The notes beneath the pieces were generated by a model, which worked only from the letters and a program-made list of their open reading frames with translations, was not told the DNA's origin and ran no database searches. From assembly GCA_038321615.1 (NCBI GenBank), contig JBBQFC010000047.1, forward strand, positions 1 to 25,805: a stretch of DNA of 25,805 bases. The letters run 5' to 3'. Position numbers and translations under genes: made by a program. This document shows positions 15,662-23,141 of the stretch, piece after piece; position 1 is the stretch's first letter, and each line of letters opens with the position of its first letter. The stretch comes from JBBQFC01 sp038321615 (GTDB lineage: Bacteria; Bacteroidota; Bacteroidia; Flavobacteriales_D; Cryomorphaceae).

Positions 15662-17209
15662 ATGGCAACTCGCATACTTTGGGCCGACGACGAAATCGAA
15701 CTCCTTAAACCACACGTTTTATTCCTTCGCGAAAAAGGATTTGAAGTAACAACCGTGAACAATGGCACCGAAGCCGCAGAGCTTGCCGACGATGAAGATT
15801 GGGACATTATCTTCTTGGACGAAAACATGCCGGGTCTTTCAGGCTTGGAAACGCTTGCTTTGATAAAAAAGTCAAATCCTTCTGTGCCGGTGGTAATGAT
15901 CACCAAAAGCGAAGAAGAATCGATTATGGAAGACGCGATCGGGTCGAAAATCTCCGATTACCTTATTAAACCCGTCAATCCTAACCAAATTCTCCTTTCA
16001 ATAAAAAAGAACTTAGAGAATAAAAAGTTAATCTCTGAAAAGACAACTTCAAGCTATCAACAAGCTTTCCGCGCTATCGGCATGTCGCTGGGTGATCGCC
16101 TAAATTTTGACGAATGGCAAGAAGTATATCGCAACTTGGTGTACTGGGAACTCGAGCTTGAAAGCGGCAGCGACGGCGTAATGGAAGAAGTACTCCTGAT
16201 GCAGAAAACCGAGGCTAATGCTGCTTTTAGCAAGTATGTTTCTCAAAATTACGTCGACTGGCTTAAGGGCAAATCGGATGATGCTCCCCTGCTCTCCCAC
16301 CAAATATTTAAAGAGAAAGTGGCGCCCGAATTGGGTGCCGAACCCGTGTTTTTACTCCTTATTGATAATTTGCGATTCGATCAATGGCGCTTGATTTCCC
16401 AAGTATTAAGCCCCCTATTCACGATTGAAGACGAAACGATTTATTCGAGCATCCTACCCACAGCGACACAATATGCGCGCAACGCTTTTTTCGCCGGATT
16501 GATGCCCGGTGAAATCCAGAAAATGTACCCCCAACTTTGGACGAACGAAGAAGATGAAGGGGGCAAAAACCTACACGAAGAAGAATTGCTCCGCCATCAG
16601 TTGCGCCGACTGGGTAAAGACATTAAGATGAGCTACAATAAGATTACCCGACTTGAAGCTGGTAAGAAACTTGCTGAAAATATCAGCAACTTAATGGGCA
16701 ATAACCTCAACGTTATTGTGTACAATTTTGTGGACATGCTCTCGCACGCGCGGACGGATATGGAGGTAATCCGCGAATTGGCGGACAATGATTCCGCTTA
16801 CCGATCGCTTACGCTGAGCTGGTTTGAGCATTCGCCGTTGAAGAATATTCTGGAGCAATTGGCCGAAAAAAAAGTAAAAGTGATTATTACCACCGACCAT
16901 GGTACGATCCAAGTGAATGAGCCGATTAAAGTTATCGGCGACCGGAATTCAAGCACCAATTTGCGCTACAAGCAAGGCCGTAATTTGAATTACAATCCCA
17001 AGGAAGTGTTTGCCGTTCAAAAGCCCGAAGACGCACACCTTCCCAAATCGAATATGAGCACTTCGTACATTTTTGCACGCGAGCGGCAATATTTGGTTTA
17101 TCCCAATAATTACAACCATTTCATGAATTTCTACAAAGACACTTTTCAGCACGGGGGTATCTCGCTCGAGGAAATGTTGATCCCAATGGTGATTCTGAAA
17201 GCTAAATGA
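15662..17209 (+). CDS. porX: PorX: T9SS response regulator with PglZ (alkaline phosphatase-fold) output domain
   Basis: A 515-residue regulator. Residues 1 to about 118 are a receiver domain: acidic pair in LWADDE (Asp9, Asp10), phosphoacceptor Asp53 in FLDENMPG, Thr81 in MITKSE and Lys103 in LIKPVN. A helical linker follows (about 119-220), then a PglZ domain of the alkaline phosphatase superfamily (about 225-515). Candidate zinc ligands are Asp235 (LLIDNLRFDQW), Thr267 (LPTATQ), Asp358 and His362 (FVDMLSH), Asp412-His413 (TTDHG) and His497 (FQHGG). In other Bacteroidota PorX acts with the kinase PorY and a SigP-type sigma factor to control T9SS genes, and its PglZ domain has zinc-dependent phosphodiesterase activity. 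An in-frame extension to 15350 is rejected because it overlaps the HD gene. The tsaE start overlaps its stop. Confidence 0.96.
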   Translation: MATRILWADDEIELLKPHVLFLREKGFEVTTVNNGTEAAELADDEDWDIIFLDENMPGLSGLETLALIKKSNPSVPVVMITKSEEESIMEDAIGSKISDYLIKPVNPNQILLSIKKNLENKKLISEKTTSSYQQAFRAIGMSLGDRLNFDEWQEVYRNLVYWELELESGSDGVMEEVLLMQKTEANAAFSKYVSQNYVDWLKGKSDDAPLLSHQIFKEKVAPELGAEPVFLLLIDNLRFDQWRLISQVLSPLFTIEDETIYSSILPTATQYARNAFFAGLMPGEIQKMYPQLWTNEEDEGGKNLHEEELLRHQLRRLGKDIKMSYNKITRLEAGKKLAENISNLMGNNLNVIVYNFVDMLSHARTDMEVIRELADNDSAYRSLTLSWFEHSPLKNILEQLAEKKVKVIITTDHGTIQVNEPIKVIGDRNSSTNLRYKQGRNLNYNPKEVFAVQKPEDAHLPKSNMSTSYIFARERQYLVYPNNYNHFMNFYKDTFQHGGISLEEMLIPMVILKAK

Positions 17210-17634
17210 TCCAAACCTTCAAGGCCCAAACTCCCGATGAATTAAGCGCAATAGCCCGAGAAGCTTTGGTACTGGCTGGAGGGTATAAACTTTGGGCTTT
17301 TTATGGTGAAATGGGCGTGGGGAAGACCACATTTATCCATCATTTTTTGCGGGCTCTGGATGTTAAAAGTTCACTTGGCAGCCCGACTTATTCCATTGTA
17401 AACAGCCACCTGACTGCCGCGGGAGAGCCTGTGTATCACTTTGATTTTTATCGCTTTGAAACACCAGAAGAAGCGTTCGACATCGGTTACGAAACCTATT
17501 TATTCAGTGGGGCATTCTGCTTTATGGAATGGCCCGAGCGTCTTGGCGATCTACTCCCGGCAGACGTTGTGAAAGTAAAAATGTCGGAAGAAAATGGGCT
17601 GCGTTTAATTGATATTGATGTGCCAGGATTATGA
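17206..17634 (+). CDS. tsaE: tRNA t6A biosynthesis ATPase TsaE
   Basis: TsaE is the small P-loop ATPase that works with TsaB and TsaD to make N6-threonylcarbamoyladenosine at position 37 of ANN-decoding tRNAs. The 142 residues show Walker A GEMGVGKTT (34-42), GSPTYSIVNSH (58-68), the HFDFYRF motif (78-84) and MEWPERLGD (107-115), the full family pattern. It starts in an ATGA overlap with the porX stop, so the two are probably co-translated. Its own stop overlaps the ATG of a 41-codon frame. Confidence 0.95.
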   Translation: MIQTFKAQTPDELSAIAREALVLAGGYKLWAFYGEMGVGKTTFIHHFLRALDVKSSLGSPTYSIVNSHLTAAGEPVYHFDFYRFETPEEAFDIGYETYLFSGAFCFMEWPERLGDLLPADVVKVKMSEENGLRLIDIDVPGL

Positions 17635-17756
17635 ATTCTGAATTTATCCTTACCAAAAATTGGTGGTCACAGCCGATAACTGATGCTCGCGAGCTGCTAC
17701 TTCAATCCAAGGCCGAGAAGGCCGGAACAGACACACGCGCGAGACGCGAGACATGA
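17631..17756 (+). CDS. Possible 41-residue ORF coupled to tsaE (doubtful)
   Basis: An ATG at 17631 overlaps the tsaE TGA (ATGA) and opens a 41-codon frame beginning MNSEFILTKNWWSQ and ending TRARRET before TGA at 17754-17756. The overlap is the same arrangement as porX/tsaE, but the peptide matches no family I know. Its ATG is also part of the left inverted-repeat arm, so the frame may be accidental. Confidence 0.25.
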   Translation: MNSEFILTKNWWSQPITDARELLLQSKAEKAGTDTRARRET

Positions 17757-17803
17757 GCGTGGGCGGAGAATTCTGAATTCTTAATTCAGAATTCAGAATT
17801 CAT
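17631..17803. repeat. 173-bp segment bounded by perfect 14-bp inverted repeats
   Basis: The left arm ATGAATTCTGAATT (17631-17644) is the exact reverse complement of the right arm AATTCAGAATTCAT (17790-17803). Next to the right arm is a second perfect palindrome: GAATTCTGAATT (17768-17779) and AATTCAGAATTC (17783-17794) with a 3-nt CTT loop. The segment between contains a short GGCC-GAGAA-GGCC hairpin and the doubtful 41-codon frame. It could be a miniature mobile element or intergenic repeat, or a regulatory palindrome. No flanking target duplication is obvious. Confidence 0.6.
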
Positions 17804-17810
17804 ACTTTTG
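17803..17810 (+). promoter_or_regulatory. -7 box TACTTTTG of ald
   Basis: Exact TAnnTTTG match, 34 nt before the ald ATG. Its first base is the last base of the right inverted-repeat arm, so the A/T-rich palindrome covers the -33 region where RNA polymerase or a regulator would bind. No TTTG is present at -33. Confidence 0.5.
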
Positions 17811-17844
17811 CGTACCTTCAAACTCGCAAGGAAATTCGCAACGA

Positions 17845-19065
17845 ATGATAAGTTCCAAAGAAGCTTTAAAAGCTTTGGCGCGGCAAGCATCGCTCCAGCC
17901 ACAGGAAGAATTGATGGAAGCCATACGCGGTCAAAAGCGGCTCCAAATTGGTATTCCACGTGAAACTTCGTTTCAGGAAAACCGTGTGGCAATCGTGCCT
18001 GCATCCGTTGCGGTGCTCGTGAACAATGGCCACGAAGTGGTGATCGAAACCCAGGCGGGAAAAAATTCGAACTTCGATGATCGGGCGTACAGCGAAGCCG
18101 GCGCTCAAATAGCCTACGACCGACAAAAGGCATTTCAATGCGACTTGGTGCTTAAAGTTGCGCCTCCGAGCCACGAAGAGATCGACATGCTCGGTCATAA
18201 ACAAACGCTTTTTTCGGCTCTCCAACTCAGTGTGCAGCCCCGCGATATTCTCCGAAAACTGATGGAGAAAAAAATATCGGCTATAGCCTGGGATTACATT
18301 CAAGATCAGGAAGGAATTTTTCCAGTGGTGAGAGCCATGGGCGAAATTGCCGGCAACGCGGCCGTAGTGATCGCCGCCGAATATCTGAGCAAAGCAAATG
18401 ACGGCCAAGGGCTCATGCTCGGCGGAATCTCCGGCGTGGCACCTACCGAAGTAGTAATTATTGGCGCCGGAACGGTAGCCGAATATGCTTGTCGCGCAGC
18501 GCTAGGCTTGGGTGCACAAGTTAAGGTATTCGATTTTTCAATTTACCGCCTTCGCCGACTCCAAAACGATCTCGGCCAACGGCTGTTTACGTCTGTAATT
18601 CAACCCGAAGAGTTGAAAAATGCCCTGCGAACGGCCGACGTAGCCATCGGTGCCTTACGCTCAAACGATGGTCGCACGCCTACTGTGGTGAATGAAGACA
18701 TGGTGCGAAATATGAAGGAAGGTTCGGTGATTGTCGATATCAGCATAGATCAAGGTGGCTGCTTTGAAACTTCCCGGGCTACCAACCACACCCAGCCCAC
18801 TTTCCGCAGCAATGGAGTCATTCATTATTGTGTGCCAAATGTAGCTTCGCGCGTGAGCCGCACTGCTTCTGTAGCCTTGAGCAATATTTTCACCCCTCTT
18901 ATTTTGAACATTGGTAAACACGGGGGCTGTAGCGCCTTAATAAAACGCGACACCGGTTTCCGCCACGGCGTTTACCTCTACAACGGTACGCTCACCAACG
19001 AGTCGCTGGGAGAAGCGTTCAATCTGCCGTACAAGGATATTGACCTGTTATTCGCAGCCTTCTGA
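17845..19065 (+). CDS. ald: Alanine dehydrogenase (AlaDH/PNT family)
   Basis: A 406-residue NAD-dependent dehydrogenase of the alanine dehydrogenase/transhydrogenase-alpha family, interconverting L-alanine with pyruvate and ammonia. After a 32-residue extension seen in Bacteroidota members comes the substrate half: QIGIPRETSFQENRVAIVP (Arg39) and LVLKVAPP (Lys104). The NAD fold follows, with VVIIGAGTVAEYACR (GAGTVA 207-212) and Asp230 at the ribose position, then SVIVDISIDQGGCFETSR and VPNVASRVSRTAS. Lysine-pathway enzymes share the fold but lack this combination. The NAD(P) transhydrogenase alpha subunit is the main alternative; no beta subunit is nearby. It follows tsaE after 210 nt with its own promoter box, and its stop overlaps the next ATG. 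Confidence 0.88.
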   Translation: MISSKEALKALARQASLQPQEELMEAIRGQKRLQIGIPRETSFQENRVAIVPASVAVLVNNGHEVVIETQAGKNSNFDDRAYSEAGAQIAYDRQKAFQCDLVLKVAPPSHEEIDMLGHKQTLFSALQLSVQPRDILRKLMEKKISAIAWDYIQDQEGIFPVVRAMGEIAGNAAVVIAAEYLSKANDGQGLMLGGISGVAPTEVVIIGAGTVAEYACRAALGLGAQVKVFDFSIYRLRRLQNDLGQRLFTSVIQPEELKNALRTADVAIGALRSNDGRTPTVVNEDMVRNMKEGSVIVDISIDQGGCFETSRATNHTQPTFRSNGVIHYCVPNVASRVSRTASVALSNIFTPLILNIGKHGGCSALIKRDTGFRHGVYLYNGTLTNESLGEAFNLPYKDIDLLFAAF

Positions 19066-19463
19066 TGAAGTGTAGTCGAAGGCTCTGGCTTTATTTCCTC
19101 GGTTTTGGCATTGGTTGCCTATTTGTCGTTGCCGTTTTCAATGAGCGCTTGAGCGTTCTCACATCCTGGCTGCCAGGTAACAGAGTGAAGTTTGATTTGA
19201 AACGATCGGAGCTCCGGTTTGATCCTTTGGCGCAATGCCAATTAACCTGTCTTTCGGAAGATACTTCCTGGGTGAGCAAAGGCATTGAAGCGAGCGACGT
19301 CCGCTTTCGCTTGAGCGAAACCCACGATAATCCGCGTATTTACGTGCTCGACTGGGAAGAGGGTGACGACACTTTCCGCCTGCGTTTCGCCTTGGCCGAT
19401 AGCTCGACCACCCTTTTGGAAATTGAAAATTTAAATAATCCGCTTAACTGCGACTGCCCTTAG
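19065..19463 (+). CDS. Small membrane-anchored protein downstream of ald, DUF4258-like
   Basis: A 132-residue protein whose ATG overlaps the ald TGA by one base (TGATG), so it is translationally coupled. Residues about 5-25 are a hydrophobic anchor (LWLYFLGFGIGCLFVVAVF); the remainder is soluble, presumably periplasmic. It has a GNRVKFDLKRSELRF segment, two cysteines in QCQLTC, and a Cys-Asp-Cys-Pro end. From memory, a DUF4258-like anchored protein often follows ald in Bacteroidota, and the G-N-R-V...L...E...F pattern fits it loosely; I hold this only weakly. Function unknown. Its 3' end overlaps the convergent proline dehydrogenase gene by 20 bp. Confidence 0.7.
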   Translation: MKCSRRLWLYFLGFGIGCLFVVAVFNERLSVLTSWLPGNRVKFDLKRSELRFDPLAQCQLTCLSEDTSWVSKGIEASDVRFRLSETHDNPRIYVLDWEEGDDTFRLRFALADSSTTLLEIENLNNPLNCDCP

Positions 19464-20673
19464 CCTTCCTACGACTCAACTCATCTTCAATCAGCCGTAA
19501 TTCTCTACCCGTTTGCCCCGCCACCGACGTGTTTTCTTCGGCACGCCTAATTAAGTAAGGCATCACTTCGCGCACCGGGCCGTAGGGCAAGTACTTGGCT
19601 ACACGGTAACCCGAATGGCTCAGATTGAAACTGATGTGATCGCTCATCCCGAAGAGCTGGGCGGCATAAACCCGCTCGTCATTGCGGTCGATTCCACGCT
19701 TATCGATACCTTCCGCCAGCTTCATATTGCTCTCTTCGTTATGGCTTCCGGCGCAGAAAGCTACCCGATCTACACGGTCTAAACAGTATTCGAGCGCGGC
19801 ATTAAAATCGCGATCCGTGGCCCCTTTATTGGGTTGAATCGGCGAAGAATATCCGCGATTTTCGGCTCGCGATCGCTCTTTCTCCATATAGGCCCCACGC
19901 ACCAATTTCACACCGTAATGGTAAGCATTCGCCTGCGCAGTGCCAATGGCTTGCTTTAAAAACGCCAGGCGATCGTGGCGGTACAATTGCACGGTATTGT
20001 ACACCACCGCTCGATCCTTATTATAGCGCACCATCATCTCGGTGGCCAATTGATCTATTGCGGTTTGAATCCAAGACTCTTCCGCATCTACAAATACAGG
20101 GGTTCCACTTTCGGCAGCCTTCCGGCAAATACGGTCAACCCGCGCGGTGAGCTCAGCAAATGCGTGTTCATCTTTTACATCTAATTTGCCAGCTGAAGCG
20201 CGTTCCAACAGAGCCGTACTGCAAAGGCCGCTTACTTTAAAAACGCCAAATGGCATATAGCCTTTTCCTTTGGCTGCTTCAAACGTTGCTATAATTTCTC
20301 GGGTAGTGTGCTCAAAATCGGCTTCCGCTTCTTTGCCTTCCACGCTGTAATCGAGTATAGAGCCAATGCCATATTGATGAAGCCGGGTGGCGGTCGGCGC
20401 GCATTCAGCAACGGTTTCTCCTCCGCAAAACTGTTTAAAGATCGTTTTTCTAACTGCCCATTTAATGGGAAGATGTAGCCTCAGCGCGAGCATAGTAGCC
20501 TGTTTTCCAGCCTTCATTACCCATTGTTTCCCGAGCATACTAAAAAGCCAATGCGCCCGGCGCAGATCACCGTTGGACATAGCGGTAAAGGCTATGCCGG
20601 TGTTATTGAAATCGGGTAGCGAACGAGTTGATTTTTCCAAATCTGATGGTAAGGTGTACGCGTTGGTTTCCAT
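19444..20673 (-). CDS. Proline dehydrogenase (FAD-dependent, PRODH family)
   Basis: A 409-residue stand-alone proline dehydrogenase, oxidising L-proline to pyrroline-5-carboxylate with FAD and passing electrons to the respiratory chain. The alpha8-beta8 barrel motifs are clear: VFVDAEESW, LVRGAYMEKERS, VAFCAGSHNEESN, RVYAAQLFGMSDHISF, and the C-terminal VAKYLPYGPVREVMPYL followed by RRAEENTS, which holds substrate-binding arginines. It is the mitochondrial-like form common in Bacteroidota rather than PutA; no P5C dehydrogenase is in the window. The start is ATG at 20673; a TTG two codons upstream (20679) is possible. It is divergent from aroB, with 47 nt between start codons. Confidence 0.92.
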   Translation of the reverse strand: METNAYTLPSDLEKSTRSLPDFNNTGIAFTAMSNGDLRRAHWLFSMLGKQWVMKAGKQATMLALRLHLPIKWAVRKTIFKQFCGGETVAECAPTATRLHQYGIGSILDYSVEGKEAEADFEHTTREIIATFEAAKGKGYMPFGVFKVSGLCSTALLERASAGKLDVKDEHAFAELTARVDRICRKAAESGTPVFVDAEESWIQTAIDQLATEMMVRYNKDRAVVYNTVQLYRHDRLAFLKQAIGTAQANAYHYGVKLVRGAYMEKERSRAENRGYSSPIQPNKGATDRDFNAALEYCLDRVDRVAFCAGSHNEESNMKLAEGIDKRGIDRNDERVYAAQLFGMSDHISFNLSHSGYRVAKYLPYGPVREVMPYLIRRAEENTSVAGQTGRELRLIEDELSRRKAKGSRS

Positions 20674-20689
20674 TGTCAAAAAGCTAACT

Positions 20690-20697
20690 TATATTCG
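20690..20697 (+). promoter_or_regulatory. -7-like box TATATTCG of aroB
   Basis: One mismatch to TAnnTTTG and identical to the box at rnhB; 23 nt before the aroB ATG. It lies between the divergent aroB and proline dehydrogenase starts. Confidence 0.35.
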
Positions 20698-20720
20698 CCC
20701 ATCCAAGCCAATTCAAACAC

Positions 20721-21824
20721 ATGTCGCGCGTAGAAGTTCAAACAATAAAGACCGATGGTCATACGATACTGCTGGGTCGGCACAGCCTCGCTCACTTAGC
20801 CGAGCTCTTGGCCACGCGGGACTTTGCGGCATCGAAGATATTCATTTTGGTTGACGAAAACACGCTCAAACATTGCTTGCCCCTGCTGCTGAGCAAAGTG
20901 GCTGCCTTGCGCGAAGCCGAAGTACTCGAAATTCCTGCCGGCGAAGAATCCAAAAGCCTTGAAATAGCCCAACAACTTTGGGCCGCACTGAGCGATATGG
21001 CAGCCGATCGCGACAGCCTATTGATCAACTTGGGAGGGGGCGTGGTCTCCGATTTGGGAGGCTTTCTCGCCGGAAATTTCAAACGCGGCCTTCGATTCAT
21101 TAATTGTCCCACTTCGCTTTTAGCGCAGGTCGATGCATCGGTAGGCGGAAAAGTGGGTATCAATTTTAATGGCATAAAAAACGAATTGGGACTTTTCAAA
21201 AACCCCGAGTTGGTTTTTGTTGATCCAGAATTTCTTGGCACGCTCCCACAACGCGAAATGCGCTGCGGACTTGCCGAAATGCTGAAGCATGGCCTTGTCT
21301 GCGATGCCGCCTATTGGCACGAGCTTCAAAGCCTGAGTTTTTACGAACCAGATGAACTCGATAAAGCCATCAATCGCTCCGTTCAAATCAAAGCCGAAAT
21401 TGTGAGTAGCGATCCATTTGAATCGGGTCGTCGGAAGGTTTTAAATTTCGGCCATACCGTAGGCCATGCCCTGGAAGCCTACGCAATGGAAGGCGATATG
21501 CAGGAGCTCAATCACGGAGAAGCTGTGGCCGTGGGTATGGTTTGTGAAGCTTTTATTTCGCATCGTGCGGGGTTTCTCAACGAATCCGAAATTCAAGAAA
21601 TCAGTTCTACCCTTTTCGAGAATTTTCCTAAAATTATTATCCCCGATATGGCGCACCACCGCATTCTTTCGCTCATGCGCCACGACAAAAAAAATGCAGG
21701 TGGTAAGCTCCGTTTTAGCCTACTCGAAGGTATCGGCGATAGTTGCTACGACCAGGAAGTGCCAGCCGAAAACGTGATCGATGCACTTAATTTTTACAAG
21801 CGATGGGTGAGCCCGATTTCATAA
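20721..21824 (+). CDS. aroB: 3-dehydroquinate synthase
   Basis: AroB converts DAHP to 3-dehydroquinate, the second step of the shikimate pathway, using NAD and a divalent metal. The 367 residues contain the NAD-side motifs IPAGEESKSL and LGGGVVSDLGGFLA, then RGLRFINCPTSLLAQVDASV (too long to show in full), and the metal-binding region with Glu in CGLAEMLKHG and histidines in NFGHTVGHALE and LNHGEAVAVGM. Its 3' end overlaps aroA by 22 bp in another frame, so the two are co-transcribed and probably translationally coupled. Confidence 0.96.
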   Translation: MSRVEVQTIKTDGHTILLGRHSLAHLAELLATRDFAASKIFILVDENTLKHCLPLLLSKVAALREAEVLEIPAGEESKSLEIAQQLWAALSDMAADRDSLLINLGGGVVSDLGGFLAGNFKRGLRFINCPTSLLAQVDASVGGKVGINFNGIKNELGLFKNPELVFVDPEFLGTLPQREMRCGLAEMLKHGLVCDAAYWHELQSLSFYEPDELDKAINRSVQIKAEIVSSDPFESGRRKVLNFGHTVGHALEAYAMEGDMQELNHGEAVAVGMVCEAFISHRAGFLNESEIQEISSTLFENFPKIIIPDMAHHRILSLMRHDKKNAGGKLRFSLLEGIGDSCYDQEVPAENVIDALNFYKRWVSPIS

Positions 21825-23047
21825 GACTCTCGCAAGGGAGCTTTCCGGGCGAAACGCCTTGTATCGAGTTGCCGGCTTCTAAGAGCATAAGCAATAGGCT
21901 TTTGATCATGGCTAAATTGAGTGGGAATAGGGTAAATATTTCAAATTTAAGCACCGCAAACGATACCCAGTTGCTTCAAGGCGCGCTGCAATCTACTGGT
22001 GAAATGTACGTTGGCGATGCCGGAACAGCATTGCGCTTCGGGTTGGCTTGGGCGGCCATGAGCCCAGGAAGCCGAAGGATATCCGGTACCGATCGCCTGC
22101 ATCAGCGGCCTATCAAATCCTTGGTAGAGGCGCTGCTCTCATTGGGAGCCAAAATTAATTACCTTGGAGAAGCAGGCTTTGCCCCGCTGCTGGTAATAGG
22201 AGAACCGCTAATAGGAGGAACAATAGAAGTAGATGGGAGTTTGAGTAGCCAGTTTGTGTCGGCCATCATGCTCATTGCGCCGTATTTTCAGCACGATTGT
22301 GAAATCCACCTTTCTGCGGCGCAAGTTTCGAAGCCTTACATTGCCCTCACGGCACATTTAATGCAGCAGGCAGGCGCAGAAATTGAGCTGCGGGAATCGA
22401 GCCTGCGCATTGCCGCAAAACCCTACCAAGCGCTTTCCATTGAAGTAGAACCCGACTGGAGCGCCGCCGCCTTTTTTTATGCCTTTGTGGCTCTGAAACC
22501 GGGGAGCCAAATACTGCTCAAAGGATTAAAATTGGACACTGCTCAAGGCGATAGGGCTTGTGTATCGCTCTTCTCGAATTTTGGAGTGCGATCGGAATTT
22601 TCGCCAGACGGCCTGTTGATTTCGCATGATGGCAGATTTGAAAAGATCCAGGAATTTGATTTCAGCGGTTGCCCAGATCTCGCACAAGCCGCTGCTGTTG
22701 CAGCCGCTGGTTTGGGAATTGAGCTGAATTTAAAGGGTTTGAGTACCCTTCGCCATAAGGAGACCGATCGATTGGCCGCGTTGCAGAGTGAGTTAGCCAA
22801 GCTTGGCGTGAAAACCACATCGACCCAATCGACTCTTGCGCTTTTCACCAGCGTTTTAGAAACCGGAATCACTGCCATTCAAACCTTCGAAGATCACCGC
22901 ATGGCCATGGCGTTTGCAGCACTTTCGGCTGTACTTCCGACCATTGAAATAGAAAATTCGGGCGTGGTTAGAAAGAGCTTTCCGACTTTCTGGGATGAGT
23001 TTGGGAAGTTGGGGGTTGAGCAATTATTAAATCGGGACTTGATTTAG
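21803..23047 (+). CDS. aroA: 3-phosphoshikimate 1-carboxyvinyltransferase (EPSP synthase)
   Basis: AroA joins phosphoenolpyruvate to shikimate-3-phosphate, the sixth step of the shikimate pathway. The 414 residues are slightly shorter than E. coli AroA, as usual in Bacteroidota. Seen motifs: PASKSISNRLL (Lys27, Ser28, Arg32), GDAGTALRFGL (Asp where E. coli has Asn), VDGSLSSQFVSAIMLIAP, PDWSAAAFFYAF, GCPDLAQ, LRHKETDRLAALQSEL and FEDHRMAMAFA. The start lies inside the end of aroB. No clear hairpin terminator follows in the 94 bp before the convergent gene. Confidence 0.95.
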   Translation: MGEPDFIRLSQGSFPGETPCIELPASKSISNRLLIMAKLSGNRVNISNLSTANDTQLLQGALQSTGEMYVGDAGTALRFGLAWAAMSPGSRRISGTDRLHQRPIKSLVEALLSLGAKINYLGEAGFAPLLVIGEPLIGGTIEVDGSLSSQFVSAIMLIAPYFQHDCEIHLSAAQVSKPYIALTAHLMQQAGAEIELRESSLRIAAKPYQALSIEVEPDWSAAAFFYAFVALKPGSQILLKGLKLDTAQGDRACVSLFSNFGVRSEFSPDGLLISHDGRFEKIQEFDFSGCPDLAQAAAVAAAGLGIELNLKGLSTLRHKETDRLAALQSELAKLGVKTTSTQSTLALFTSVLETGITAIQTFEDHRMAMAFAALSAVLPTIEIENSGVVRKSFPTFWDEFGKLGVEQLLNRDLI

Positions 23048-23141
23048 AAATCACATCTTCTTTTTCTCTCGAAGTTTCTGGCAGCAAGAACCCGGGCGTA
23101 TTGTGCTCAGTTTCGAACTGTATACTCTTTTCCGGTTAGAT

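Noticed and set aside
20674..20685. GCTTTTTG just before the proline dehydrogenase ATG as a -7 box
   Set aside because: It lacks the leading TA and has 3 nt, not 4, to the start, so it does not meet the pattern.
23048..23141. Terminator search between aroA and the convergent T9SS cargo gene
   Set aside because: Only a 5-bp CAGTT/AACTG stem was found at 23108-23120, with no T run; nothing else supportable.
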